A DNA stretch of 47,289 bases from an uncultured Collinsella sp. (GCA_902489965.1 CABUCA010000007.1:1-47289); one strand, 5' to 3'. Counted from the first letter of the stretch, positions 36,616-45,723 are shown. Numbers and translations are program-made. The notes: a model not told the origin generated them from the letters alone.

Positions 36616-38915
36616 GTGCGACCGAGCGCGAACATGTGATGCCTCCGCGGCCCCTGATGCCATGGACGATGGCCCTGTGTGCCGGCATGTGCATGAGCTG
36701 CGCCTTGGTGCTCAACGTGGCCGCTGATGCGCTGCTGAGGGAGCAGGCGTCGGCGGTCGGGCTGCTATGGGCCATTCCCGTTGCGGCGGCGGTATTCGTT
36801 GTGCTGGCTCAATCTTGTGCGTGGCTTGCCCCTTGGAAGTGGTGGCTGTATGCCGCGTCCGTCGGTCTCGTGGCGGGAGCGGTCGTCTCGGCGTGGTGGG
36901 CTGTGGGCACGCTAGGCGCCTCGAAGGCGCTCGACGGTCGAGCGGCAAGCAGCCTCGAGTTTGTCGTGCAGGGTGATCCATCCATAAACGACGACGTGTA
37001 TTCCTATACCTGCGAGGCACGCGCGGACGGTAAGAACTTGGCAACGGTTCGCCTATCGTGTGACCGCGAGCTCAAGGTCGGGGCGCACGTGCGTGTTATC
37101 GGTCGCGTTTCACGTTTTGAGAACGATGCATATGGACGATCGCGCGTGCTCCGAGGCGAGGTGCGCAAGGTTCAAGCCGTTCGGATTGTGCCGGTCGATG
37201 AGGGCTCTCCGGGGCCGCTGCTTCGGCTGCGAAATGGGCTGCTTGCGTCCATTGCGCCTGCGACCGACCCGGCGCGTGCGCTCATAGCCGGTGTCGCCTG
37301 CGGTCGTTCGGCCGAGCTGCGCGCCCAGCCGGCGGGCGATTGGTTTTCGGTGACGGGGACGGCGCATCTTATCGCCGTCTCGGGCAGCCATTTGGCTATC
37401 GTGGGGTTTGTAATCGAGGGCGCATTGCAAAAGACTCGGTGCACACGTGGTCTTCAGCGGGCGATATTGGCGATAACGCTTGTTGGCTACGCTGCCTTTA
37501 CGGGCGCGTCTCCTTCGGCCGTGCGCGCGTGCTGCATGGTGTTCGCGACGCTTGTCGTAAACGGCGCGGGGCGTCGCCGGCACGGCGAATCGGCACTCTT
37601 CGTAACCATGTCCATCTTTGTGCTACTGCGGCCGACGGTGCTGTTCGAGATGGGCTTTCAGCTTTCATGTGCCAGCGTCTTAGCCATTCTGTGCTTTTGC
37701 CCCTATGCGACCTACGCTTTGGGTGAGCTGGGTGTGCCATCGGGCGTCGCCAGCATGCTTTCCGCCACGCTGTGCTCGCAATTGGCGACACTTCCCATTA
37801 CCATTCCCGCCTTTGGTACGTTATCGCTCATTGCTCCGCTGGCAAATGCGGTCATCGGTCCGGTGGTGAGCGTACTGCTTGCTGTGTCGATTGTGCTGGT
37901 TCCCTTTTCGCTCGTGGCACCTTTGCGGACTTGGGCGCTCATTGTGCCCATGATTGCCGCCCGTTGCGCACTGTTCTTCGAGCAGCTGTTTGCCGCCGTG
38001 CCGGGTGCATCCGTGAGTTTGCCGCCCGATAGCATGTGGATTTACCTAGTGCCGTGTTTGCTGGCGGTTCTGCTGGTCTGGTGGCCGCGTCCCCGTGCAC
38101 GTCCTATGGCGGTGGGGCTTGCATGCTTGGTACTCCTGGCTGCGATTCCGTACGTCTACTGGGATCGATTCGCTCCGCCTTCGGTGACGGTGCTCGATGT
38201 GGGCCAGGCCGATGCGATTCTTATCCGCCAGGGCGGCGCAGTAGCACTCGTCGACTGCGGGCTCGACGAGCGCATGGTGGCGGCGTTGGTTCGCAATAAC
38301 GTGCACCATATCGATGCCGTCTTTGTGACGCATTGGGATGAGGACCACTGGGGTGGTCTGCCTGCCGTGCTCGAACAGTTTTCGGTTGGAACGATTGCCG
38401 TGGCGGCGGATGCGCTGGAGGATGCTCCTGCCGAGGTATTGAACCGACCTGGCGTTGAGTATCGGCAGGTGTGCCGTGGGGATACGGTCGATATCGGCTC
38501 ATTTTGCGCCCGCGTGATGTGGCCATTCGAGTCCGTGGATGGCGAGGGAAATGAGGACTCGCTTGTCCTGCTGCTCTCCTATGTTCAGGAAGGCAGGGGC
38601 CTGCGTATGCTCCTCACCGGTGATGCCGAGCTCGACCAAGAACGGGAATTCGTGCAGGAGGTGGGGGAAATCGATGTACTTAAACTTGGGCATCACGGCT
38701 CTAAGGTTTCAGTCGATGGTGAGTTGCTGGACGTCTTGAAGCCTGAGCTTTCCCTTGCGAGTGCGGGCGAGGGGAATCGATACGGCCATCCGTCCGATGC
38801 CTGCATCGATGCCGTTAAGGAAGCGGGCGGTGTGTTCGCGTGCACTATCGAACACGGCGACATTACCGTCACGCCAACTGCGAATGGCTTTGCGATGCGA
38901 TGCCAGCGACCGTGA
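36612..38915 (+). CDS. comEC: DNA uptake channel ComEC/Rec2
   Basis: A 767-residue membrane protein forming the channel for single-stranded DNA import. N-terminal membrane helices (~15-100) precede an OB-like external domain (~110-210), then the Competence region with THLIAVSGSH-type AHLIAVSGSHLAIVG (~255) and several more helices to ~520. The C-terminal metallo-beta-lactamase-like domain (~530-767) has the metal motif THWDEDHWGG and KLGHHGSK, so its nuclease site looks intact. ATG 36612 overlaps the comEA stop. This is the full two-domain form seen in Bacillus. holA follows. Confidence 0.95.
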   Translation: MSATEREHVMPPRPLMPWTMALCAGMCMSCALVLNVAADALLREQASAVGLLWAIPVAAAVFVVLAQSCAWLAPWKWWLYAASVGLVAGAVVSAWWAVGTLGASKALDGRAASSLEFVVQGDPSINDDVYSYTCEARADGKNLATVRLSCDRELKVGAHVRVIGRVSRFENDAYGRSRVLRGEVRKVQAVRIVPVDEGSPGPLLRLRNGLLASIAPATDPARALIAGVACGRSAELRAQPAGDWFSVTGTAHLIAVSGSHLAIVGFVIEGALQKTRCTRGLQRAILAITLVGYAAFTGASPSAVRACCMVFATLVVNGAGRRRHGESALFVTMSIFVLLRPTVLFEMGFQLSCASVLAILCFCPYATYALGELGVPSGVASMLSATLCSQLATLPITIPAFGTLSLIAPLANAVIGPVVSVLLAVSIVLVPFSLVAPLRTWALIVPMIAARCALFFEQLFAAVPGASVSLPPDSMWIYLVPCLLAVLLVWWPRPRARPMAVGLACLVLLAAIPYVYWDRFAPPSVTVLDVGQADAILIRQGGAVALVDCGLDERMVAALVRNNVHHIDAVFVTHWDEDHWGGLPAVLEQFSVGTIAVAADALEDAPAEVLNRPGVEYRQVCRGDTVDIGSFCARVMWPFESVDGEGNEDSLVLLLSYVQEGRGLRMLLTGDAELDQEREFVQEVGEIDVLKLGHHGSKVSVDGELLDVLKPELSLASAGEGNRYGHPSDACIDAVKEAGGVFACTIEHGDITVTPTANGFAMRCQRP

Positions 38916-38923
38916 CGACGTCG

Positions 38924-38953
38924 TTGGCGTGTGGTGGGCCCCTGGGCTAGAAT
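38924..38953 (+). promoter_or_regulatory. Candidate holA promoter
   Basis: TTGGCG (38924-38929), 18-bp spacer, TAGAAT (38948-38953), starting right after the comEC stop. It would let holA, an essential gene, be expressed when the com genes are off. Confidence 0.5.
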
Positions 38954-38993
38954 GGCACGGAACGAATACGAAGGCCTGCGGGAGGGGAGCGCA

Positions 38994-39956
38994 ATGTCCG
39001 AAACCAGTCTGTTGCCGGCATATCTGATCGTCGGTACCGACGGCGTCAAGCGCGATCACGCCGTCTCGCGTATGAAAGCGCGTCTGGAAAAGTCGGGTAT
39101 GGTCGAGTTCAACCTCGACGAGCGCGATATGACCAAAGACCCCGATATCGAGTCGATTATCGGATCGCTCAACACCTTTCCCATGGGCAGCGAGTTTCGC
39201 CTGGTAATCCTTGACGGCTGCTCAAAACTCGCCAAAGCGATCTCCGAGCCGCTTGTCGACTATCTGGCGAGTCCCAGCCCCACGACGGTTTGTCTCATCA
39301 TCGCCGACTCGCTTGCCAAGAACACGCGCCTGTATAAGGCGATCGCCAAGATCGACAAGAAGGCGGTGATCGATTGCTCCGGTACCAAGCGCTGGGAGCT
39401 ACCGCGCCGCGTGCAGCAGATGGCGACGCAGCACGGCAAGTCGATCTCGACGGCGGCCGCCGAAGAGCTCGTTTCGCGCTCGGGCGAGAACACCCGCATG
39501 CTCGATAACGACTTGGCTAAGCTTGCCCAGATGGTCGAGGCGCCCCAGATTGAGCTTGCCGACGTTGAGCGCTGGATTGTACGTACGGCAGAGGTCCAAC
39601 CCTGGGACTTTCTCAATGCGGTCTCGGCCCGTGACATGCGCCGCTCGCTCGAGCTCTTCAATCTACTGCCCGCCAAGAGCTACGTGTGGACTTACACATT
39701 GCTGTGCGGCCGCATCCGCGAGCTTATCGTCGCCAAGGCGCTCGATGCGCGCGGACAGGGTCGTGAGCTGGCCGCAACGCTCAAGCTCCAGTCCTGGCAG
39801 GTCAAGAATCACCTGACCTGGGCACGTCGCTTTTCGATGGCAGAGCTCGTCGCAGCGCTCGAGGGTGCGGTCGATGTGGAGCTCGCGCTCAAGGGTTCGG
39901 CCGATTCTCAGACCGCGCTTTTGCTCTGGATTACGAACATCTTGAGAAAATCGTGA
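38994..39956 (+). CDS. holA: DNA polymerase III delta subunit
   Basis: A 320-residue HolA, the clamp-loader subunit that opens the beta sliding clamp. PAYLIVGTDGVKRDHAVSRM at the N-terminus resembles the usual YLLxGxExxL start; the middle segments LVDYLASPSPTTVCLIIAD and LVSRSGENTRMLDNDLAKLA (domain II) and the helical C-terminal domain fit delta. Sequence conservation in this family is low, but the comEC-holA-rpsT-lepA order is widely conserved. ATG 38994 follows GGAGGGGAG at 38981-38989; upstream in-frame starts lack a ribosome site. Confidence 0.92.
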   Translation: MSETSLLPAYLIVGTDGVKRDHAVSRMKARLEKSGMVEFNLDERDMTKDPDIESIIGSLNTFPMGSEFRLVILDGCSKLAKAISEPLVDYLASPSPTTVCLIIADSLAKNTRLYKAIAKIDKKAVIDCSGTKRWELPRRVQQMATQHGKSISTAAAEELVSRSGENTRMLDNDLAKLAQMVEAPQIELADVERWIVRTAEVQPWDFLNAVSARDMRRSLELFNLLPAKSYVWTYTLLCGRIRELIVAKALDARGQGRELAATLKLQSWQVKNHLTWARRFSMAELVAALEGAVDVELALKGSADSQTALLLWITNILRKS

Positions 39957-40005
39957 TGATACCTGCCTATTTGACAAATTCGTTCTATCCCTTTGAGGGG
40001 GAGCG

Positions 40006-40014
40006 TGCTATAGT
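40006..40014 (+). promoter_or_regulatory. rpsT promoter, extended -10
   Basis: TGCTATAGT. A perfect TTGACA at 39971-39976 is 32 bp away, too far to be its -35. Transcription would begin at about 40021. Confidence 0.6.
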
Positions 40015-40020
40015 AGGCGC

Positions 40021-40066
40021 TTGCATGACCTCACCGTGTCTCAGAGGTGTCATACATTTTTTGCAA
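40021..40066 (+). promoter_or_regulatory. Structured rpsT leader
   Basis: TTGC (40021-40024) can pair with GCAA (40063-40066), and TGACCTC (40026-40032) with GAGGT..CA (40044-40052), with a six-T run (40057-40062). It may be an attenuator or an S20-binding leader; S20 autoregulation is known in E. coli. Confidence 0.35.
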
Positions 40067-40089
40067 GGAACTCGAAAGGAACTCCAGAA

Positions 40090-40356
40090 GTGGCAAACAT
40101 CAAGTCTCAGAAGAAGCGTATCCGCACCAATGAGGCAGCTCGCATGCGTAACAAGGCTGTCAAGTCCGAGCTCAAGACGCTGACCAAGCACGTCCAGTCC
40201 GCCGTCGCCGAGGGCGACGCCGAGAAGGCCCAGGCTGCCCTCAAGACCGTCACCAAGCGTCTCGACATGGCTGCCGCCAAGCATGTTATCCACAAGAACC
40301 AGGCTTCCAACCGCAAGTCCGGTCTTGCCAAGCTCGTGAACAGCATCAACGCCTAA
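40090..40356 (+). CDS. rpsT: 30S ribosomal protein S20
   Basis: An 88-residue, very basic helical protein that binds 16S rRNA. ANIKSQKKRIRTNEAARMRN at the N-terminus and AAKHVIHKNQASNRKSGLAK at the C-terminus are classic S20. The start is GTG 40090, with AAGGA at 40076-40080; an upstream in-frame TTG at 40021 would coincide with the predicted transcription start and is rejected. GTG starts are common for rpsT and fit translational control. It has its own promoter and a strong terminator. Confidence 0.97.
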   Translation: MANIKSQKKRIRTNEAARMRNKAVKSELKTLTKHVQSAVAEGDAEKAQAALKTVTKRLDMAAAKHVIHKNQASNRKSGLAKLVNSINA

Positions 40357-40390
40357 GTTGTAAATTTCACACCACACAGATTACGCGCAT

Positions 40391-40427
40391 AAATGGAGCC
40401 TGTTTTATGGAACAGGCTCCATTTTTT
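40391..40427 (+). terminator. Intrinsic terminator after rpsT
   Basis: A perfect 14-bp stem (40391-40404 with 40411-40424), a 6-nt loop and a six-T run. It ends 26 bp before the lepA start codon. Confidence 0.93.
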
Positions 40428-40439
40428 GTATCGCTCGGG

Positions 40440-40445
40440 TAAGAT
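40440..40445 (+). promoter_or_regulatory. Possible -10 for leaderless lepA mRNA
   Basis: TAAGAT ends 7 bp before ATG 40453, the spacing expected when the transcript starts at the A of the start codon. No Shine-Dalgarno lies between them. Confidence 0.4.
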
Positions 40446-40452
40446 AGTCCGC

Positions 40453-42264
40453 ATGAATACTTCAATTGACATTTCCCACATCCGCAACTTCTCAATTGTT
40501 GCGCACATCGACCATGGCAAGTCCACGATCAGTGACCGTATCCTCGAGCTCACCCATACCGTCGACGAGCGCGACATGGAGTCGCAGCTGCTCGACACCA
40601 TGGATATCGAGCGCGAGCGCGGCATCACGATCAAGTCCAACGCCGTCCGCGTGTCCTATGACGCCGACGACGGCGAGACGTATCAGTTCAACCTCATCGA
40701 TACGCCGGGCCACGTGGACTTTACCTATGAGGTCTCGCGTTCGCTGGCCGCCTGCGAGGGCGCGGTGCTCGTCGTCGATGCCACCCAGGGTGTCGAGGCG
40801 CAGACCGTCTCCAACGCGACGCTCGCCATGAACGCCAATCTGGACATTGTGCCGGCCATCAACAAGATCGACCTGCCCTCGGCCCATCCCGATGAGGTTA
40901 AGACCGAGATCGAGGATGACCTGGCGATCCCTGCCGATGACGCCGTGTGTGTCTCGGGCAAGACCGGCGAGGGCATTCACGATCTGCTGGAGTCCATTGT
41001 CTTTTTGATCTCTCCACCTAAGGGCGATGCAAATGCTCCGCTCAAAGCGCTCATTCTGGATTCGTACTTTGACGAGTATCGCGGCGTGGTGGCCACGGTG
41101 CGCGTCTTTGACGGCTCCATCAAAAAGGGCGATACCCTGCGCATGATGCAGGCAAAGGGCGACTTTTTGGTCGATGGCGTGGGCGTCAAGCGTCCCGCCG
41201 AGACCCCGGTCGACGCGCTGACGGTCGGCGAGGTCGGATACGTGGTCACGGGCCTGAAGGATCCCGAGGCCGTTCGCGTGGGCGATACCCTCACGTGGGC
41301 GTCGAATCCCTGCCCCGAGCCGCTTCCCGGTTACCGCGAGGCCAAGCCCATGGTCTATACGGGCCTGTTCCCGATCGATAACAAGGACTACGAGAACCTG
41401 CGTGACGCGCTCGATAAGCTGCACGTCAACGACCCGTCGTTGGTATGGGAGCCCGAGACCTCGGTGGCGCTCGGCTTTGGCTTCCGCGTGGGCTTCTTGG
41501 GCCTGCTGCACATGGAGGTCGTTAAGGAGCGCCTCGAGCGTGAGTTCAACTTGGACCTCATTGCCACGAGCCCTTCGGTCGACTATCACGTGTACAAGAC
41601 CGATGGCGAGATGGTCGATGTCCGCAGCCCGCAGGACCTGCCCGAGACCACGCGTATCGAGCGCATTGAGGAGCCGTACCTCAAGGCTAAGATCATCTGC
41701 CCGCCCGAGTATACGGGTGCCGTCATGCAGCTCGCTATCGAGCACCGCGGCATTACGACCGACATGATCCATCTCACGAGCAAGTCGGTCGAGATGCGCT
41801 TTGATATGCCGCTTGCCGAGCTCATCTTGGACTTCTTTGACCAGCTCAAGAGCCGTACCAAGGGCTATGCCTCGTTGGACTACGAGTTCAACGAGTACCG
41901 TCCCTCCGAGCTCGTTAAGCTCGATATTTTGCTTTCGGGCGACGAGGTAGACGCGCTGTCGTTTATCGTCCACAAGGACAAGGCCTACGGTCTTGCCCGC
42001 GGCCTATGCGACAAGCTCAAGGAGATCATTCCGCGCCAGCTGTTCGAGGTGCCCATCCAGGGTGCTATCGGCAACAAGATCATTGCCCGCTCCACCGTCA
42101 AGGCACGTCGCAAGGACGTGCTTGCCAAGTGCTACGGCGGCGATATCTCGCGCAAGCGCAAACTGCTCGAGAAGCAGAAAGAGGGCAAGAAGCGCATGAA
42201 GGCCATCGGCTCGGTCGAGGTCCCGCAGGAGGCGTTTATGGCTATCCTCAAGGTGGACGAGTAG
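40453..42264 (+). CDS. lepA: Elongation factor 4 (LepA) GTPase
   Basis: A 603-residue translational GTPase (family ~600) that acts on initiating or stalled ribosomes. G1 is AHIDHGKST, G2 lies in RERGITIKSNAVR, G3 DTPGHVDF and G4 NKIDLP. EF-G-like domains II, III and V follow, and the LepA-specific C-terminal domain includes VDALSFIVHKDKAYGLARGL and KGKKRMKAIGSVEVPQEAF-type residues. ATG 40453 is chosen because the earlier in-frame ATG 40393 lies inside the rpsT terminator. There is no ribosome-binding site; a leaderless mRNA is possible. dusB follows after 4 bp. Confidence 0.97.
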   Translation: MNTSIDISHIRNFSIVAHIDHGKSTISDRILELTHTVDERDMESQLLDTMDIERERGITIKSNAVRVSYDADDGETYQFNLIDTPGHVDFTYEVSRSLAACEGAVLVVDATQGVEAQTVSNATLAMNANLDIVPAINKIDLPSAHPDEVKTEIEDDLAIPADDAVCVSGKTGEGIHDLLESIVFLISPPKGDANAPLKALILDSYFDEYRGVVATVRVFDGSIKKGDTLRMMQAKGDFLVDGVGVKRPAETPVDALTVGEVGYVVTGLKDPEAVRVGDTLTWASNPCPEPLPGYREAKPMVYTGLFPIDNKDYENLRDALDKLHVNDPSLVWEPETSVALGFGFRVGFLGLLHMEVVKERLEREFNLDLIATSPSVDYHVYKTDGEMVDVRSPQDLPETTRIERIEEPYLKAKIICPPEYTGAVMQLAIEHRGITTDMIHLTSKSVEMRFDMPLAELILDFFDQLKSRTKGYASLDYEFNEYRPSELVKLDILLSGDEVDALSFIVHKDKAYGLARGLCDKLKEIIPRQLFEVPIQGAIGNKIIARSTVKARRKDVLAKCYGGDISRKRKLLEKQKEGKKRMKAIGSVEVPQEAFMAILKVDE

Positions 42265-42268
42265 ATCT

Positions 42269-43312
42269 ATGGCGCTTTCCGAATATAGTCGGCGGCTGCT
42301 GGGCGCCTATGCCGAGCAGCCGTTCCTTATGGCTCCCATGGCGGGCGTGACCGACCCTGCCTACCGCGTCATGTGCCGCCGCCGCGGTGCCAACCTTGCC
42401 TACAGCGAGATGGTGAGCGTGGCGGGCCTTGCCTATGCCAGCAACAAGACCTGGCGACTGGTGCTTCCTGCCGACGAGGAACAGCAGATTTGCGTGCAGC
42501 TCTTTGGCTCCAAGCCCGATCAGTTTGCGAGTGCCGTCGCCGCCGTCGAGGAGCGTGTGGGTGATCGCCTGTCGCTCATCGATATCAATATGGCATGCCC
42601 CGCCCGCAAGGTCGTTACCAAGGGCGAGGGCTCGGCGCTCATGCGCACGCCCGACCTTGCGGAGAAGATCGTTGAGGCCACGGTGGGAGCGGCGCACGTG
42701 CCCGTGACTGTCAAGATTCGCAAAGGCTTTTATGCCGAGGACCGTAATGCCGCGACGTTTGCCCAGATGCTCGAAGGCGCCGGTGCCGCCGCAGTCGCCG
42801 TGCATGGTCGTTGCGCCACGCAGCTCTACACGGGCCAGGCCGATTGGTCGGTCGTCGATGAGGTTGCCGACGCCGTTGAGATTCCCGTGATTGGTTCGGG
42901 CGATGTGTTCTCGGCCGAGGATGCCGCGGAGCATCTGCGCAACTCGGGTGCCAGCGCGGTGTTTATCGCGCGCGGTATCTACGGTAATCCCTGGGTCTTT
43001 GGTGATGCTCGCGCTCTTGCGCTCGATGGCATACCGGTGCCGCCGCGCAGCTCGGTCGAGCGCCTGGACGCCCTGCGTGAGCACCTAACGCTGACGCATG
43101 AGCTCCTGCCGCTCATGTCGCGTGCCCGCACGTATGCAAGCTGGTACTTAAAAGGCATGCCCCATGCCGCCGCTTGGCGTGCCCATGTGGTGCGCTGTTC
43201 CACTTACGAGGAGTTTATGGCACTGGTCGATGAGATCGAGCGCGATGTGGTGGCCTGCGAGGCCGCCCTTGCCGCCGGCGAATCGGTGCCCCCTCATCCT
43301 CTGGAGGCTTAA
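42269..43312 (+). CDS. dusB: tRNA-dihydrouridine synthase (DusB type)
   Basis: A 347-residue FMN enzyme that reduces uridines in the tRNA D-loop. PFLMAPMAGVTDPAYRVMCR at the N-terminus, the catalytic C110 in DINMACPARKV, PVTVKIRKGF, VHGRCATQLYTGQADWS and VIGSGDVF are all canonical. The C-terminal helical RNA-binding part includes HLTLTHELLP and RMRKHASWYLKGMP-type ARTYASWYLKGMPHA. ATG 42269 lies 4 bp after the lepA stop with no Shine-Dalgarno, so translation is probably coupled to lepA. Specificity between Dus types is inferred from overall similarity. Confidence 0.93.
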   Translation: MALSEYSRRLLGAYAEQPFLMAPMAGVTDPAYRVMCRRRGANLAYSEMVSVAGLAYASNKTWRLVLPADEEQQICVQLFGSKPDQFASAVAAVEERVGDRLSLIDINMACPARKVVTKGEGSALMRTPDLAEKIVEATVGAAHVPVTVKIRKGFYAEDRNAATFAQMLEGAGAAAVAVHGRCATQLYTGQADWSVVDEVADAVEIPVIGSGDVFSAEDAAEHLRNSGASAVFIARGIYGNPWVFGDARALALDGIPVPPRSSVERLDALREHLTLTHELLPLMSRARTYASWYLKGMPHAAAWRAHVVRCSTYEEFMALVDEIERDVVACEAALAAGESVPPHPLEA

Positions 43313-43314
43313 GG

Positions 43315-44547
43315 GTGGCCGTTACCGCACTGTACGTGCACGTGCCGTTTTGCGCCCAAAAGTGCCGGTACTGCGACTTTGACTCGCGCAGTTTTGCTCC
43401 GTGCGACCTGAGCGCTGCGCTCGATGCCTATTTTGAGCAGTTGTTCGCGCGCCTCGATGCTTTTGGCAAGGCTGGGGCCCTTGACCATATCCGCACCGTC
43501 TATGTTGGCGGCGGTACGCCGTCGCTGGCGGGGGAGCGCCTGGTGGAGCTGGCGCGGCGTATTCGTGCGTGGTGCGCCCCCGTTGAGTTTACCTGCGAGG
43601 CCAATCCCGAGTCGCTGACCGCCGAGCTTGCCACTGCGCTTGCCAAGGTTGGTGTCACACGCGTCTCTCTGGGCGTGCAAACGCTCGATAACACCGAACT
43701 TACCGCCATCGGCCGTATTCACGATGCCGATCGGGCGTTTGCCGCCATCGCGACGGTCAAGAACTCTGGGCTTGACGTGTCGTGCGACCTTATGTGCGGA
43801 CTTCCCGGGCAGACCGCAGCGAGTTGGAAGCGCACGCTCGATGGCGTGCTGGCGGCGGCTCCGCATCATGTGTCGGTCTACCCGCTCACGCTTGAGGAGG
43901 GGACTCCCCTTTATCGCATGGCGTGCCGCGACGAGTCGGTCGAGCCCGACGAGGATTTTCAAGCTTCGTGCATGGATGTGGCGCGTGAGCGTCTGGGTGC
44001 GGCCGGCTATCACCCGTATGAGGTGGCAAGCTATGCGCTCGACGGACATGAGTGCGCCCATAACATTGCCTACTGGACCGGCCAGGGCTATTTGGGCCTG
44101 GGTCGTTCCGCCGCGGGCATGCTCGACGCCGAGGATTTCGACCGTCTTGCAGGTTTGTTCTCCGGCGTGTCTTCTCGAGGCGATTCGTACCGCGTGCGTC
44201 TGGTGCAACGTGACGATGACGCGACGGCGTTTGAGGCCGAATATCTGTCGCAGCGTGAGGCTGCGGCTGAAGACCTGATGCTGTCTTGTCGCATGACGGG
44301 CGGTGTTGCGTCCGACCTGTTGGTTCGTGCAGCTTGCGTCATCCCGGCCGATGAGCTGGCAGCTGCCTGCGATCGCGCGCTCGAATTGGGTCTTGCCACT
44401 TGGGTGCCCGAGACGCTCGGGGTCCATGAGGGACCTTTCACTTCGGCAGATGTCGTCGCGGGCTATGTTCGAGCTCGTCTGGCGCCGACGCACTTGGGCT
44501 GGCTCGATGGAAATGTTCTGTTCGAGCTGTTTTGGGATCTAGCTTAG
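43315..44547 (+). CDS. hemW: Radical SAM heme chaperone HemW
   Basis: A 410-residue radical SAM protein. The [4Fe-4S] motif CAQKCRYC is at C13, C17 and C20, right after ALYVHVPF, and is followed by VYVGGGTPSLAG, FTCEANPES and VSLGVQTLDN. The protein lacks the extra N-terminal region of true oxygen-independent coproporphyrinogen oxidase HemN, so the heme-chaperone subfamily is more likely. The lepA-hemW-(hrcA)-dnaJ order is shared with Firmicutes. GTG 43315 follows GGAGG just upstream at the dusB end. No heme genes are next to it. Confidence 0.92.
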   Translation: MAVTALYVHVPFCAQKCRYCDFDSRSFAPCDLSAALDAYFEQLFARLDAFGKAGALDHIRTVYVGGGTPSLAGERLVELARRIRAWCAPVEFTCEANPESLTAELATALAKVGVTRVSLGVQTLDNTELTAIGRIHDADRAFAAIATVKNSGLDVSCDLMCGLPGQTAASWKRTLDGVLAAAPHHVSVYPLTLEEGTPLYRMACRDESVEPDEDFQASCMDVARERLGAAGYHPYEVASYALDGHECAHNIAYWTGQGYLGLGRSAAGMLDAEDFDRLAGLFSGVSSRGDSYRVRLVQRDDDATAFEAEYLSQREAAAEDLMLSCRMTGGVASDLLVRAACVIPADELAAACDRALELGLATWVPETLGVHEGPFTSADVVAGYVRARLAPTHLGWLDGNVLFELFWDLA

Positions 44548-44605
44548 GCCGCTCGTGTAGAATTACCGGAATATATACGCTGCTGTGAGCAGGAGGTTGC
44601 CGCGC

Positions 44606-45709
44606 ATGGCGACGATGAACGAAAAAGATTACTACGAGATTCTGGGTGTCTCCAAGGACGCCACCTCGCGTGATATTCAAAAGGCCTTTCAGCAAAAGGC
44701 CCGCAAGCTCCATCCGGACGTCAACAAAGAGCCGGATGCCGAGGAAAAGTTTAAAGAGGTTTCCGAGGCCTACGCCGTGCTTTCGGATGAGCAAAAACGT
44801 GCGCGCTACGACGCCATGCGCTCGGGCAATCCCTTTGCCGGTGCTCCTACGGCTTCGCCCTATGGTGGCGGCTACGCCGGCAACACAGGCTATGGCAATC
44901 CCTTTGAGGGCGGTTTTCCCTTTGGCGGCGCTTGGGGCCAGCAGCATCGTGGGCAGGCTGCTTACAATCCCGAGAACGGCGCCAATGTGGTCGTCGATAT
45001 CAAACTCGACGCCAAGGAGGCCAAGGGCGGTGCCCGCAAGACCGTCCGCTATACGCGCTTCGATACCTGTGGTCACTGCGGTGGTTCGGGCTCTGTTTCG
45101 TCCGAGCATGCACATACCTGTCCGAGCTGCGGCGGTCGCGGTCACATCGATGTCGACTTGTCCTTTCTGTTTGGTGCCGGCACGTTCCAGTCGGTCTGCC
45201 CTGAGTGCGGTGGCTCCGGTAAGGTCGTCGCCGACCCCTGTCCCGATTGCGGCGGCAGCGGGCGGACCCGTGTGACCTCCGAGCAGACGATTGAGTTTCC
45301 CGCCGGCACGCACGATGGCGACGAGGTCCGTATTGGCGGCATGGGTCACGCCGGCACCAACGGTGCCGCGGGCGGTGATCTGGTCGGTCGCGCCCATGTT
45401 GAGGCCGAGCGCCTGGAAGGCAAGGCCCGTACCGGTTTTTACCTGATGGGCATCGTGGCGCCGTTTTTGGTGCTATCGGCCATCTCGGGCGTGTTCTCGG
45501 CCTTTGCCGTGATGTGCTTTATTCCGTTTGCCATGGGCCTGTTCATGGTGCTCTCGGACGGCGTGCTGCACCGCAGCCTGCTGTGGTGGAAGCGCGGCGC
45601 GATGCAGTTTGCCAACGGTTTTGCCAACGGATTTATGTTTGCGCTCGTGTCGGTTTGGTTTGCGAGCTGCTCGCAACGTGCCATGCTTTCACCCTACGCA
45701 ATGCAATAA
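44606..45709 (+). CDS. DnaJ-family protein with C-terminal membrane helices
   Basis: A 367-residue protein. The J domain (1-70) has HPD at 36-38; a Gly/Phe-rich linker spans ~73-125; a zinc-binding region with four CxxCxGxG repeats runs from C155 to ~219. Then comes only one short beta segment (PAGTHDGDEVRIGGMGHAG, ~232-265) in place of the two C-terminal domains of DnaJ. From ~277 the chain becomes hydrophobic, about 45 residues (two to three helices), with another helix at ~335-358. It therefore seems anchored in the membrane with the J domain in the cytoplasm. ATG 44606 follows GGAGG. A canonical dnaJ follows 81 bp later, so this is a diverged tandem paralogue. Confidence 0.85.
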   Translation: MATMNEKDYYEILGVSKDATSRDIQKAFQQKARKLHPDVNKEPDAEEKFKEVSEAYAVLSDEQKRARYDAMRSGNPFAGAPTASPYGGGYAGNTGYGNPFEGGFPFGGAWGQQHRGQAAYNPENGANVVVDIKLDAKEAKGGARKTVRYTRFDTCGHCGGSGSVSSEHAHTCPSCGGRGHIDVDLSFLFGAGTFQSVCPECGGSGKVVADPCPDCGGSGRTRVTSEQTIEFPAGTHDGDEVRIGGMGHAGTNGAAGGDLVGRAHVEAERLEGKARTGFYLMGIVAPFLVLSAISGVFSAFAVMCFIPFAMGLFMVLSDGVLHRSLLWWKRGAMQFANGFANGFMFALVSVWFASCSQRAMLSPYAMQ

Positions 45710-45723
45710 CATCAAACCCTCTG

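Noticed and set aside
39971..40014. TTGACA (39971) and TATAGT (40009) as one sigma-70 promoter
   Set aside because: The 32-bp spacer is far too long; the extended -10 alone is the better explanation.
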